DNA from: Rhizobium tibeticum
Lineage (GTDB): Bacteria > Pseudomonadota > Alphaproteobacteria > Rhizobiales > Rhizobiaceae
Reading direction: 5' to 3'
Length of the DNA stretch: 64,000 nucleotides
Assembly: GCF_900110205.1 (NCBI RefSeq)
Contig: NZ_FOCV01000003.1
Location: 62,001-126,000, forward strand
Positions within the stretch are counted from its first letter, which is position 1, and the number at the start of each line of letters is the position of its first letter. The notes under the pieces are model-generated. The model had not been told where the DNA came from. It made no database searches and saw only the letters and a list, made by a program, of their open reading frames with translations. The translations under genes were made by a program, and so were the position numbers. Shown one piece after another: positions 1 through 10,700 of this stretch.

Positions 1-1497
1 GAGCACTTCTATCGTGCCGACCGCATTGACCCGCACCTCCGCAGATTCCCACAATCCGACGCCTGCGCCAAGCGAGCCGACCGCCTGCGAGGGGGCGATG
101 CCGCATGCTTCGATGTAGCAGCTCATGCCGAGACCGCGCTTCATGCCGCGGTTGGCCGCTTCGGCCTTGCGCGCCTGGAAACCGTTCCAGTCGGCCGCCT
201 GCATGGCGGCATTGAGCGATGCTTCGTAGTCACCCGCGTCGTAATTCATGATCACGGGTGTCTGATGCGGGAAGGAGCGTATGAAGTTCTTCCGCCGCAG
301 CTCGGCCGGCGAAATGCCGAGTTCGCGCGCTGCCGTTTCCATCGTCCGCTCGAGCAGGTAGGTAGCCTCCGGGCGACCGGCGCCGCGATAGGCATCAACC
401 GGCGCGGTGTTGGTGTAGACCGTGCGCACATTGGCGTGGATGGCCGGGATATCGTACTGGCCCGACAGCAATGTCGCGTAGAGATAGGTCGGAACCGCCG
501 ACGAGAAGAGCGACATATAGGCGCCGAGATTGCAGATTGTGTCGACCTTCAGCCCAGTGATGCGGTGGTCGCTGTCAAAGGCCATTGTCACCTTCGAGAC
601 GTGGTCGCGGCCATGTGCGTCCGTCAGGAAGGCTTCCGTGCGATCGGAATTCCATTTCACCGGCACACCCGTCTTCTTGGAAGCCCAGAGACAGACGATC
701 TCTTCGGGATAGATGTAGATCTTCGATCCAAAGCCGCCGCCGACGTCGGGTGCGATCACCCGCAGCTTGTTCTCGGGCGCGACGTTGTAGAAGGCGCTCA
801 TCACGAGACGGGCGACGTGCGGGTTCTGGCTCGTCGTATAGCAGGTGTAATGATCTTCAGCGGCGTCGTAGATACCGAGCGCTGCGCGCGGTTCCATCGC
901 ATTGGGCGACAGGCGGTTGTTGTGAATCTCGATCTCGGTGACGTGTGCCGCTTCGGAAACCGCCTTGTCGGTTGCGGCCGCGTCGCCAAGTTCCCAGTCG
1001 AAAATCAGATTATTCTGAGCTTCCGGATGAATCTGGGGTGCGCCTGATTTCAGCGCGTCGACCGCTTCGACGACAACCGGCAATTCCTCGTAGTCGATCA
1101 CGACGGCTTCTGCCGCGTCCCGCGCCTCGGCAAGCGAGTCCGCGACCACGACTGCAACGGCATCGCCGACGTAGCGGACGGTCTCTGTCGCAAGCGGGCG
1201 CCAGGCGCCCATCTTCATCGGCGAACCATCCTTCGAATGGATCATCCAGCCGCAGATGAGGTTGCCGATTCCGTCGGCGAGCAACTCTTTGCCGTCGAGC
1301 ACGTCGATGACGCCGGGCATCGCCTTTGCCGAGGCTGCATCAATCCCCCCGATTTTGGCGTGTGCATATGGACTGCGGATGAAATAGGCGAATTTCATGC
1401 CCGGCACGACCATGTCGTCCGTGTAACGGCCCTTGCCGGTCAGGAACCGCTTGTCTTCCTTCCGTGCAACGCGTGCACCAATTCCTTCAACACCCAT
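1..1497 (-). CDS. coxL: Aerobic carbon monoxide dehydrogenase-type molybdenum hydroxylase, large subunit (partial, C-terminus outside window)
   Basis: This is the N-terminal 499 codons of a xanthine dehydrogenase/CO dehydrogenase-family large subunit, which binds molybdopterin cytosine dinucleotide. The protein opens with MGVEGIGARVARKEDKRFL and contains the family stretch DVGGGFGSK. The active-site loop reads AYRGAGR (373-393), the form II signature; form I enzymes, proven to oxidise CO, carry AYxCSFR. The true substrate is therefore uncertain. The ATG at 1495-1497 is preceded by GGGAGGA. The small iron-sulfur subunit gene lies 82 bp upstream on the same strand, as in coxSL clusters. A coxM flavin subunit is not seen here and may lie beyond the window edge. 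Confidence 0.9.
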   Translation of the reverse strand, partial: MGVEGIGARVARKEDKRFLTGKGRYTDDMVVPGMKFAYFIRSPYAHAKIGGIDAASAKAMPGVIDVLDGKELLADGIGNLICGWMIHSKDGSPMKMGAWRPLATETVRYVGDAVAVVVADSLAEARDAAEAVVIDYEELPVVVEAVDALKSGAPQIHPEAQNNLIFDWELGDAAATDKAVSEAAHVTEIEIHNNRLSPNAMEPRAALGIYDAAEDHYTCYTTSQNPHVARLVMSAFYNVAPENKLRVIAPDVGGGFGSKIYIYPEEIVCLWASKKTGVPVKWNSDRTEAFLTDAHGRDHVSKVTMAFDSDHRITGLKVDTICNLGAYMSLFSSAVPTYLYATLLSGQYDIPAIHANVRTVYTNTAPVDAYRGAGRPEATYLLERTMETAARELGISPAELRRKNFIRSFPHQTPVIMNYDAGDYEASLNAAMQAADWNGFQARKAEAANRGMKRGLGMSCYIEACGIAPSQAVGSLGAGVGLWESAEVRVNAVGTIEVL

Positions 1498-1579
1498 AAT
1501 GTCCTCCCAATGGGGTTTCGGGCCTGGCATTCCGCCAAAGACAATCGTGTTCGGCAGTCAGCCAGACAATTCCTGAGAG

Positions 1580-2071
1580 CTATTCGGCCGCCTGCTTGGC
1601 AGCGCCATGCATCTGCTCGTTGGCAGACAAGACGGCTTTGACGATGTTGTGGTAGCCGGTGCATCGACAGATATTGCCGTCGAGCTCATGGCGAACCGTC
1701 TTCTCGTCCAGGTGACCACTGTGGCGCGCAATCATGTCGACGGCCGTCATCACCATGCCTGGCGTGCAGAAGCCGCATTGCAGGCCGTGATGCTCCTTGA
1801 AGGCGGCCTGAACCGGATGCAGTTCGCCGTTGGTGGCGAGCCCCTCGATGGTGGTGATCATCGAACCCGACGCCTGGACGGCAAGGATCGAGCAGCTCTT
1901 CACCGACTTGCCATCCATGTGAACGACACAGGCCCCGCATTGGTTGGTATCACAGCCGACGTGCGTTCCCGTCAGACCGAGTTTTTCGCGAATAAAATGG
2001 ACAAGAAGCGTACGCTCTTCACAGTCGCCGCTGACTGTCCGGCCGTTCACCGTCAGTTTCACTTTCGCCAT
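1580..2071 (-). CDS. coxS: (2Fe-2S)-binding small subunit of CO dehydrogenase-type molybdenum hydroxylase
   Basis: The product has 163 residues, the normal size for CoxS/xanthine dehydrogenase iron-sulfur subunits. The N-terminal half is a plant-type ferredoxin fold with Cys40, Cys45, Cys48 and Cys60. The C-terminal helical half carries the second cluster with Cys99, Cys102, Cys135 and Cys137 (CGFC and CRC motifs). The protein passes electrons from the molybdenum centre in CoxL towards a flavin subunit. The frame stays open upstream to 2197, but the ATG at 2071 has AAGGAGGAA eight bases ahead and begins [10 protein letters not shown], as homologues do. It is probably cotranscribed with coxL. 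Confidence 0.93.
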   Translation of the reverse strand: MAKVKLTVNGRTVSGDCEERTLLVHFIREKLGLTGTHVGCDTNQCGACVVHMDGKSVKSCSILAVQASGSMITTIEGLATNGELHPVQAAFKEHHGLQCGFCTPGMVMTAVDMIARHSGHLDEKTVRHELDGNICRCTGYHNIVKAVLSANEQMHGAAKQAAE

Positions 2072-2338
2072 GATTTCCTCCTTGCGCCTCCTCCAGGCAC
2101 GAGCGGTATCATTTGACGTTTTCGCTTTGGGATCAACCACTACTTTAGGGAGGCTAATTAAATTCGGCGTGGTCGGTTGCGCCAAATTTCTGCGCAAGTC
2201 TCAACAGCAATTGTGTGAAAAACGAGCATCGAAAAGCAGGGCTGCTTTTTTTGCGCCACAGTTTGACGACTAGCATGACAAAAACAAGAATCAGGGACGG
2301 CCACCGCTCTTTGAGAGCGACCAACCTAGGAGAAGAAT

Positions 2339-2605
2339 TTGATAAAGAAGATTGTTGCATTCGCCTTGATCGGCCTGTCGATCGCAAGCTGCACGCCGAC
2401 CCAGCAGGGTGCTGGCATCGGCGCAGCATCTGGGGCCGTGATCGGCGGAGTGGTCACCGGCAATGTGCGTGGGGCTGCCGTCGGTGCAGCGATCGGCGGT
2501 GTTTCTGGCGCCCTCATCGGCCGCGTCGCTGAGCAGCCAGGACAGTGCTACTATCGCGACCAATATGGTCGACGTTACATCGACGATTGCCGCGGCGGCT
2601 ATTGA
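2339..2605 (+). CDS. Small glycine-zipper lipoprotein (17 kDa surface antigen-like)
   Basis: This is an 88-residue protein with a short signal sequence ending in IASC, so Cys18 is the likely lipidation site. A Gly/Ala-rich glycine-zipper segment follows at about residues 23-63 (repeated GAxIGG and GAAIGG). The tail is QCYYRDQYGRRYIDDCRGGY, with two cysteines that could pair. The start is TTG at 2339: AGGAG at 2328-2332 sits at good spacing and no ATG is placed as well. The protein is probably anchored in the outer membrane, as glycine-zipper lipoproteins usually are. Its specific function is unknown. A terminator follows, so it is likely monocistronic. Confidence 0.75.
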   Translation: MIKKIVAFALIGLSIASCTPTQQGAGIGAASGAVIGGVVTGNVRGAAVGAAIGGVSGALIGRVAEQPGQCYYRDQYGRRYIDDCRGGY

Positions 2606-2626
2606 GGCCCGAGCAAAATCATCTCG

Positions 2627-2663
2627 AAATCCTGGGTTCGCAGCCCGGGATTTCTCATTTTTT
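2627..2663 (+). terminator. Rho-independent terminator after the glycine-zipper lipoprotein gene
   Basis: A 10-bp stem (AAATCCTGGG at 2627-2636 pairing with CCCGGGATTT at 2644-2653, one G-T wobble) with a 7-base loop is followed by a T-rich tract (TCTCATTTTTT). It lies 22 bp after the stop codon. Confidence 0.75.
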
Positions 2664-2778
2664 CCACCATTTCAGCGGCTAAGCGATTTAAAACGGTACA
2701 CGCCGAAGAAATTTGCCGCTAATGTTGCCGCCGGCCGGGGGGCGCGAAGCTTAATTCCAATGTAACCAAAAGCGGCGG

Positions 2779-4710
2779 ATGCAAATTACAGGGAAGGCAC
2801 CGAAACCGGGTATAGCGTATCGGCGCGCAGGCACCATGTTGGTGATCGCGGCTGCGTTTGCGTTTTCGCCGGCTCTCATTTCGGAGGCTTTCGCCTTCAA
2901 GCTTTTCGGCATCACTTTGTGGGGCAAGGATGACGAATCGGCCAGCGATCAGGTGCCCGACCCGGTTCGCTACGACGTGACTCTGACGACCGATGCGGAC
3001 GATCCCGATCTCAAGGAAGCACTCGAAAACAGTTCCCGCCTGGTGGGTGACAAGGACCGACCTGTTTCCGGTGATCTTGGCGTCGTCGTCAAGGCAAGGG
3101 ACGATCGCGACCGACTGATCGCCGCCCTCTTCGAGAAGGCCCGCTACGGCGGCGTGGTGACGATCAGGATCGATGGCCGCGATATAGACACCCTTCCGCC
3201 CAATCCGACCTTCAATCGCTCGCGCCCGATCCCGGTGACGGTCAGTGTGGCGGCGGGCCCCGTCTTCAAGGTCCATGAAGTGCAATTCGGCGGCGACGCC
3301 GCGCGACGCGATCCGGCAGATTACGATCTTGCTCCAGGTGAGACGGCCGGTTCGCTGACGATCATCAAGGCTGGCGACAAGATCGTCGAGCAGCTGAAAA
3401 GCGAAAGCCGCCCGCTGGCGAAGTTGACGACCCGCAAAGTCATAGCCGACCACAGGACGAACACGGTCGACATCGTGCTCGCCGCCGAGGGTGGTCCGGT
3501 CGCGCCGATCGGCGACGTCGGCGTCGCGGGTGAGAAAACCGTTCGACCGGGCTTCATCCAGCGCTATTCCCGGCTGAACAAGGGTGAGCAATATTCGCCG
3601 GAGGCATTGAAGAAAGCCGGTGAACGACTGCGCGCATTGGGCGTCTTCTCGAGCGTCACCATTCATGAGGCAGACGCTCTGGCGCCGGACGGAACATTGC
3701 CGATGACGATCGAGGTATCGGAGGGCAAGCAGCGCTACCTCGGCGTTGGCGCCCAGTATTCGACAACCGACGGTTTCGGCGTCAACGGCTACTGGGGTCA
3801 TCGCAATCTCTTCGGAGAGGCCGAAGCGCTACGCCTCGAAGGGTCCGTGGGCCGATTGGGCGAAACGACCAATATCGGCAATCTCGACTATTCAGCCGGC
3901 GTCACCTTCACCAAACCTGGCGCGTTCTTGCCGGCCGCGACGCTACGGGCCAGTATTCTTGCCAAGACCGAGAACCCCGACGCCTACACTGCAAAGCTCG
4001 TCACTGCCTCCCTCGGCCTTTCCTACGAGCTGTCAGATCTCGATACGATCACCGGCGCCGGCGAAGTCAGCTGGGAACGCGACGACGATGCCTTCGGCAA
4101 GAACAGCTACCTGACCTTCGCGCTGCCCTTTCAGTACGATCGAGACGCCCGCGACAACAAGTTCGATCCGACAGAAGGCTATCGGGCGACGCTCAAGGCA
4201 ACGCCAAGCTACGAGGCCTATAACGGGACCTTCTTCTCCGGTTTCGAGGGCTCAATCACCGGATATCAGGGCCTGGGGGCGGAAGACCGCATCGTTCTTG
4301 CCGGCAAGCTTTCCGCAGGTTTTCTCCTCGGAGCGGACGATCTCCAGAACATTCCCGCCACACGCCGTTTCTTTGCCGGCGGTGGTGGCTCGGTTCGCGG
4401 CTACGGCTATCAGGAGATCTCGCCTCGCAACGCTGACAATGAAGAGACGGGTGGCGCCTCTTATGTCACTGCCTCGTTCGAGACCCGGGTAAAGGTCACC
4501 GATACGATCGGCATCGTGCCCTTCATCGATGTCGGGACGGTTTCAGCCGACATAGCACCGGACTTTTCCGACATTCGGGCCGGTGCGGGTATCGGCATCC
4601 GCTATGCGACACCATTTGGTCCGCTGCGGCTTGATTTTGCCGTACCGCTGAACAAGTACGAGGATGGTACGGATTACGGCATCTATGCCGGCATCGGACA
4701 GTCATTCTAA
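2779..4710 (+). CDS. tamA: Translocation and assembly module TamA, Omp85-family outer membrane protein
   Basis: The 643-residue protein has a signal sequence (hydrophobic run at about residues 20-40, ending near EAFAF). A periplasmic POTRA-type region covers about 60-300 and a surface-antigen beta-barrel about 320-643. The Omp85 L6-loop hallmark is present as GSVRGYGYQE, and the barrel ends in a terminal Phe (GIGQSF). TamA works with inner-membrane TamB to insert outer membrane proteins and is also implicated in envelope lipid transport. tamB follows 54 bp downstream on the same strand. The ATG at 2779 has only a weak ribosome site (GCGGCGG). An ATG at 2836 (MLVIAAAF) is an alternative that would shorten the signal region. 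Confidence 0.93.
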   Translation: MQITGKAPKPGIAYRRAGTMLVIAAAFAFSPALISEAFAFKLFGITLWGKDDESASDQVPDPVRYDVTLTTDADDPDLKEALENSSRLVGDKDRPVSGDLGVVVKARDDRDRLIAALFEKARYGGVVTIRIDGRDIDTLPPNPTFNRSRPIPVTVSVAAGPVFKVHEVQFGGDAARRDPADYDLAPGETAGSLTIIKAGDKIVEQLKSESRPLAKLTTRKVIADHRTNTVDIVLAAEGGPVAPIGDVGVAGEKTVRPGFIQRYSRLNKGEQYSPEALKKAGERLRALGVFSSVTIHEADALAPDGTLPMTIEVSEGKQRYLGVGAQYSTTDGFGVNGYWGHRNLFGEAEALRLEGSVGRLGETTNIGNLDYSAGVTFTKPGAFLPAATLRASILAKTENPDAYTAKLVTASLGLSYELSDLDTITGAGEVSWERDDDAFGKNSYLTFALPFQYDRDARDNKFDPTEGYRATLKATPSYEAYNGTFFSGFEGSITGYQGLGAEDRIVLAGKLSAGFLLGADDLQNIPATRRFFAGGGGSVRGYGYQEISPRNADNEETGGASYVTASFETRVKVTDTIGIVPFIDVGTVSADIAPDFSDIRAGAGIGIRYATPFGPLRLDFAVPLNKYEDGTDYGIYAGIGQSF

Positions 4711-4764
4711 CACACTTGCAGCTCACTGCGCTCGTGCGCCTTGAGCCGCCATAGAAACGGAGTA

Positions 4765-7700
4765 ATGTCCGCGACCATGCAGACACTGGCGAAAATCTTG
4801 AACTGGATCGTGCGGCTGCTCGGTTTGTCCGTCAGCGCCCTCCTGGTCCTGCTTGCCATCGCCATCGGTGTCTTCGGCTTCACGTCTTTCGGCGCACGCA
4901 TCGTCACCGACAGGGTCGCCTCGAGCCTGTCAAACCGGGATATGACCATCAAGGTTCACGACCCCGAGGGGCTGCTGACTGGCGGACTACGCGCCAGCCA
5001 GATCGTGCTCTCCGACACCAAGGGTGTCTTCGCGCAGGTCGACGGCCTTGCCATAAGTTGGAATCCCCTAGCGCTCCTTACCGGCAGGTTCCACGCCAGC
5101 AGCGTCGAAGCTGCGGCAATCCACGTCCTTCGGCAACCGGTGCGCACGCTGCCGTCGCGTCCGGCCGCGGCAGGCGAAGCCGACAGCGGCTTTTCACTGC
5201 CGCTCAAGATCGACATCGACAAGATCGCCTTGCCGGAAATCAACCTCGCCCAGCCTCTGATCGGGCGGGCCTTCTCGCTTGCAGCGGACGGCAGCGTGCG
5301 CGCCGACAACGAAGGCGGGAACGCATCGATCAACGTCCACCGTCACGATGCTCCGGATGCAAAGCTGATCGCCGATGTCGCGTTCATGCCGGATCGCAAT
5401 CGGTTGCGACTGAAGGCAAAACTGACGGAACCGAAGGGCGGACTGCTAGCAGGTGTCCTGGCGCTGCCCGGCAACCCGGCTGTGGAAATCAGCCTGACGG
5501 GTGACGGACCGATCTCGGACTGGCGAGGCCAGTTGCAGGCCGCTCTCGACGGACAGCAACGCGCCGCGATCGAGGCGCACCACACCCTTACACCTGAGAG
5601 CCTTCACCACCTTGACCTCAAGGGCGGCGGCGACCTTAACTCACTGTTGCCGGCTGCCTTCCGCCCGCTCTTTGCGGGGCAGACGAACATCGACGTCGCC
5701 GCGAACTTCGACAACAAGGGCAAGATCGACATCCAGACCGGCAATCTCGCAACCGGCGCCGTTGTTATCGCCGCATCAGGCACCCTGGATCCGAAGGGCA
5801 AGAACAGCCTGAACGCCAATCTTTTGGGAACGTCGGGACCGGTCGATTTCCGTTGGCCGCTGGCCGAGGGTGAAGCCCGCTTGCTGATCTCCGGCGTCAA
5901 TCTTTCGTTGACGGGCGATGCCAAGGCCTCTCGCCTCAACGCCAGCGCCTCGCTCGATTCCGCCGTGCTGCCGCAGGCGACGATGGGCAACGTGAAGCTG
6001 ACAGCGAAGAGCGACAACTTCAACCTCTCCGGCCGCTCGGGAAGCGTTCAGATTACGCTCGCTGCAGGTGACTCATCGTTCGTCAATCCCGACATCAACC
6101 GGGCAATTCAAGGCCCCGTCACGATCACGCTGCCGCTGCAGATCTCGCCGGATGCGCTTGGCTTCAATGGCGCCACAATCGAAAGCGCCGCTGCCAACGC
6201 AAGCCTCAACGGTTCCTATAAATTGAGTGCCAGTTCGTTGACCGGCAACGTCAAGCTGACCGTCCAACCGGCGGCGCTGCCGCCTGCGGTCGCAACGCGT
6301 TTCAATTCGCCGATCGTGATCGAGAGCCAGGTTGCGGGAACGGTTCCGTCGAAATTCAACATCTCGAATCTCTCCATCAAATCGAACGCTCTGGAGGCCA
6401 CGGGAGGAGTGGTGCTCGATGAGGACACGCTCGATGCCAATCTCTCCGGTCGCGTTCCAAATGTTCAGGCGCTGCTTGAAAGCGCGACAGGCGAGCTAAC
6501 CTACCAGCTGAGCGCAAAAGGCAATGTCTCCGCTCTTGCGGTGGCGGCGGATATCAAAGGCCCGTCACTCGTGATGGCCGGCCGGCAGGTCAGGCAACTC
6601 GAGGTCAACGTTTCCGCAACAGCGGACCCGAAGGCGCCACGGGCCGAAATCACGGCCAAGAGCACGATCGATGATCAACCAATCAATGTCAGCACTGCTG
6701 TTCAGGTCGTCGATGGAAAAGTACAGCTTCCGTCGATCGCTGGCGACGTCGGCAAGAACCGCCTGACGGGCCACGTCGAACTGTCGGCGGCTTTCCAGCC
6801 GACCGGAGAGGTGACCTTTGACTTCCCCGATCTCGGCCTTCTTGCGGCGCTCGGTGGACAGGAGGCGGAGGGCGACCTCAACGGTTCAATCGATATTGCC
6901 AACGACAACGGCAAGATCGCCCTTAAGGTCGTCGCATCTGGCAGCGGCCTGAAGCGCGATACGTTTGCCGTGGTCAGACCAGACATCAACGTCGCGGTCA
7001 CCGACCTCAGGGCTTTTGCCGCGACCGGCACGATCAAGGCCGACGAGCTTGCTTCCGGGCCAAATAAGGCGGAAGGCCTGGCGCTGAGTTTCACGCAGCA
7101 ACAGAACCGGACGAACTTCGATCTCAGCGCCACCTATGATGCCAATCCCTTGGTCGCGTCAGGCAATGTCGAGGTGAACGCCGGCACGACGCTGCTTCGC
7201 CTCGACCGTTTGTCGGCGAAGCCGCGCAGCATCCTCGTAGAACTTGCGTCGCCGTCGGAGATGTCGATCAGTGGCGGCACCGTGACGCTGAGCGCCATGG
7301 AACTGAAGGCCGGCGACGGCTCGGTTCATGTCAGCGGTTCGGCCGGCGAAACTCTTGATATCAAGGCCGACATACGCAATCTGCCCGCAAGCCTTGCCAA
7401 TAGTTTCGTCCCAAAGCTCGATGCCGCCGGCACGATCTCCGGCAAGGTCGCCGTGACCGGCACACCGGCAGCGCCGATTGCCAACTTTGACCTGGATTGG
7501 AAGGACGCGGCCACCAGTCAGACAAAGGGCGCCGGCCTTTCGCCACTGGCGATCGATACAAACGGGAAGTTCGCCAACAACACGCTCGACTTTGAAGCCA
7601 ACGCCAGCGGCAAGGGTAGCGTATCGCTGAAGGCCGGTGGCAGTGTCGTGACCGGCCCGACTGCCCAGTCGCTGAAAGTCGACGCCAAAATCGTCAACGT

Positions 7701-10700
7701 CCCGGCCGGATTGGCGAACGCATTTGTTCCGCATCTTGGTGCCGAAGGTTCGATCTCGGGCAATGTCACGGCCGCCGGAAAGCTGCCGGCGCCTGCGCTC
7801 GACTTCAAACTGAATTGGAAGAACGCCGCAACAAGCCAGACCAGAAGTGCCAAGCTCTCATCGCTTGGCGTAACGGCGAACGGCAACCTCAAAGACAATA
7901 TTCTCAGCTTCGATGCCGACGCGCGCGCTAGCGGCGCCATGTCGTTAAAAGCCGCTGGCAACTACGTCGTGACAGGCGCCGACGCCCAGACGCTGAAGCT
8001 GGATGGGCAGCTCGCCAACATTCCGGCTGCTCTTGCCAACAGCTTCGTCCCGAATCTCGCCGCTGAGGGCGTGATATCGGGAACCGTATCGGCTTCCGGC
8101 AAGTTGCCGAGGCCCATCGCAACCTTCGATCTTACATGGAAGGATGCGGCAACCAGCCACACCAAGGCGGCCCGCCTTTCCGGGATCAGGTTGACGGCAA
8201 AGGGCAGCTTCGCAGATGAAAAGTTGACCGTCCAGAGCGACCTTGCGGCGAACGGCGGCGTGGCACTGAACGCCTCCGGCAACGTCTTGCTGGCGGGAAC
8301 GAAAATCGAGAACCTCGCGGCGGATGCGACGATACACAACGTTCCCGCGAGCCTGGCAAACGCCTTCGTTGCAAACCTCGGCGCCAGCGGCACGATCTCC
8401 GGCACGGCCTCCGCTTCCGGAACGCTGCAACAGCCGACGGTAAGCTTCGACCTCACCTGGACGGACCTCGCAACCACGCAGACGAAGGCGGCACGCCTCT
8501 CTGCCCTCGCACTCGCCGCCAAGGGCACATTCGCCAACAACACACTGGACTTCGAGACAAATCTCGACGGCGACGGCGGCTCCGCCTTAAAGGCGAAGGG
8601 AAAGGTTACGGTTGAAGGAACGGTCGTGAAGGGCCTGCAGGCGGATGCGACGCTGAGCAACCTTCCCGCCGCGTTGGTCAACAATTTCATGCCGGATCTC
8701 GGTGCCGAAGGAACGATCTCGGGGACGGCGACCGCGTCCGGCTCGCTCCCGGTTCCTGCTGTCGACTTCAAGCTCGACTGGAACAATGCAGGGACCCGTC
8801 AGACCAAGGCGGTCGGCCTTTCGAACCTTCGGCTGAACGCGGCCGGCAAACTCGCCGACAACAAGATCACCTTTGATGCGACGCTGAACAGCAGCCGCAA
8901 TACGCTGCTGAAGGCAAAGGGAACGGCCAATCTGCAAGGCGCCAGCGTCCAAGGTCTCTCGGTCGACGCCGACATTTCGGATCTGCCTGCAAGCCTCGCC
9001 AATGGCTTCGTCCCGAACCTCGGCGCCGAAGGAACGATATCAGGCACGGCGAAGACGTCAGGGACGCCCACCAATCCGATCATCGATTTTGAGCTTGACT
9101 GGAAAGACGCCGCAACGACGCAGACGAGGGCATCCGGCATCCGGCCGCTTTCGGCAAAAGCGAGCGGTAAGCTTGCGGACGGCAGGCTCGACTTTACCAC
9201 GAATTTGAGCGGCAGCGGCGTGTCGATGAAGGCCGGTGGCAACTTCGTCATCGCTGGGCAGAATGCCCAATCGCTCGCGGTAGATGCCGACATCTCCAAC
9301 CTGCCTGCCGGCCTTGCCAACGCATTCGTGCCTGGACTGGCCGCCGAGGGCAACATTTCGGGCTCGGTCAAGGCATCAGGCAAGCTGCCTTTGCCCGCGG
9401 TCGACTTCAATCTTGACTGGAGGGGTGCCGCCACCAGCCAGACCAGAAGCGCCGGGCTTTCGCCCTTCACCATCGCCGCAAACGGAAGACTGAAAGACGA
9501 TCGCTTGACGATCGACACCAATCTGGCCGGCGACAGCGGCCTCTCCCTGAGAGGCGGCGGCAGCGTCACAATCACAGGCAATCGCGCGCTGGACATGCGC
9601 TTTTCCGGCAATCTGCCATTTGCCGTGCTCGGCACGCAGCTTGCCGCCCAGGGCTTCGTCGCCGACGGCACGGCCAATCTCAATCTGCAAATCAGCGGAA
9701 CCGCCGCGGCACCGTCCGTCAACGGTACGGTGACGACCAGCGGCGCAAGGGTCGTCGATGTCCGCCGCAACCTTGCGATCAACAATCTGACGGCAGATAT
9801 CCGCTTCACCGGCAACGAGGCCGTGATCTCGCGCCTTACCGGTCAACTCGCCAGCGGCGGCAGCGTCTCGGCGTCCGGTAGCGTCGGGATCCAGCCAGCT
9901 TCCAACTTCCCTGCCAACATCGACGTCAAGCTCGACAGGGCCGTCTATGTCGATGGGACGCTCGTCGTAGCAACCGTCGACGGGACGCTCGGTTTGCGTG
10001 GTCCGCTGCTCGCCAACCCCACCCTGAACGGCAGGTTGCGGCTGGAGAGAGCATCGATCACCGTCCCCGAAAGGCTGCCAACCTCGCTGCGTGAAATCGA
10101 CATCAGGCACGTCAACGCCCCGAAGGCGGTTCTCTCGCAGCTCCGCGACGAGACACAACAGGGCACGCGCGCGAAATCCAACACCATCAATCTCGATCTT
10201 CAGCTGGATGCTCCTTCACAGATCTTCGTGCGTGGTCGCGGTATCGATGCAGAACTCGGCGGCAGTGTCACGATCAGGGGAACGGCGGCAGAGCCGATCG
10301 TCTCGGGCGGCTTCACCATGCGGCGCGGCCGCCTGACAATTCTGAACCGGCGCCTCGATTTCACAAACAGAAGCCGTATCACCTTTGCCGGCGATCTCAC
10401 GCCGGCGCTTGAGATGGAAGCCAGCTCGACCTCGGGCTCCACGACACTGACGGTCGATGTAACCGGGCTGGCAACCGATCCCTCGATCACTTTCTCTTCG
10501 TCTCCAGCACTGCCGCAAGACGAGGTTCTGGCGCAACTGATCTTCGGACAGTCGATGTCGAGGCTGTCGCCGGTCCAGATCGCTCAGCTCGCCGATGCCA
10601 TCAGTCAGCTGGCCGGCGGTCGTTCCGGATCACTGTTCCAGGGCCTGCGTAACCAGCTTGGCGTAGACGATTTCGACATCAGTACCGATGCCAAGGGCCG

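Noticed and set aside
7369..9597. The repeated DNA in tamB as a mobile or CRISPR-like array
   Set aside because: The repeats are in frame, about 321 bp long, with no spacers, and they code for matching protein units within one conserved gene.
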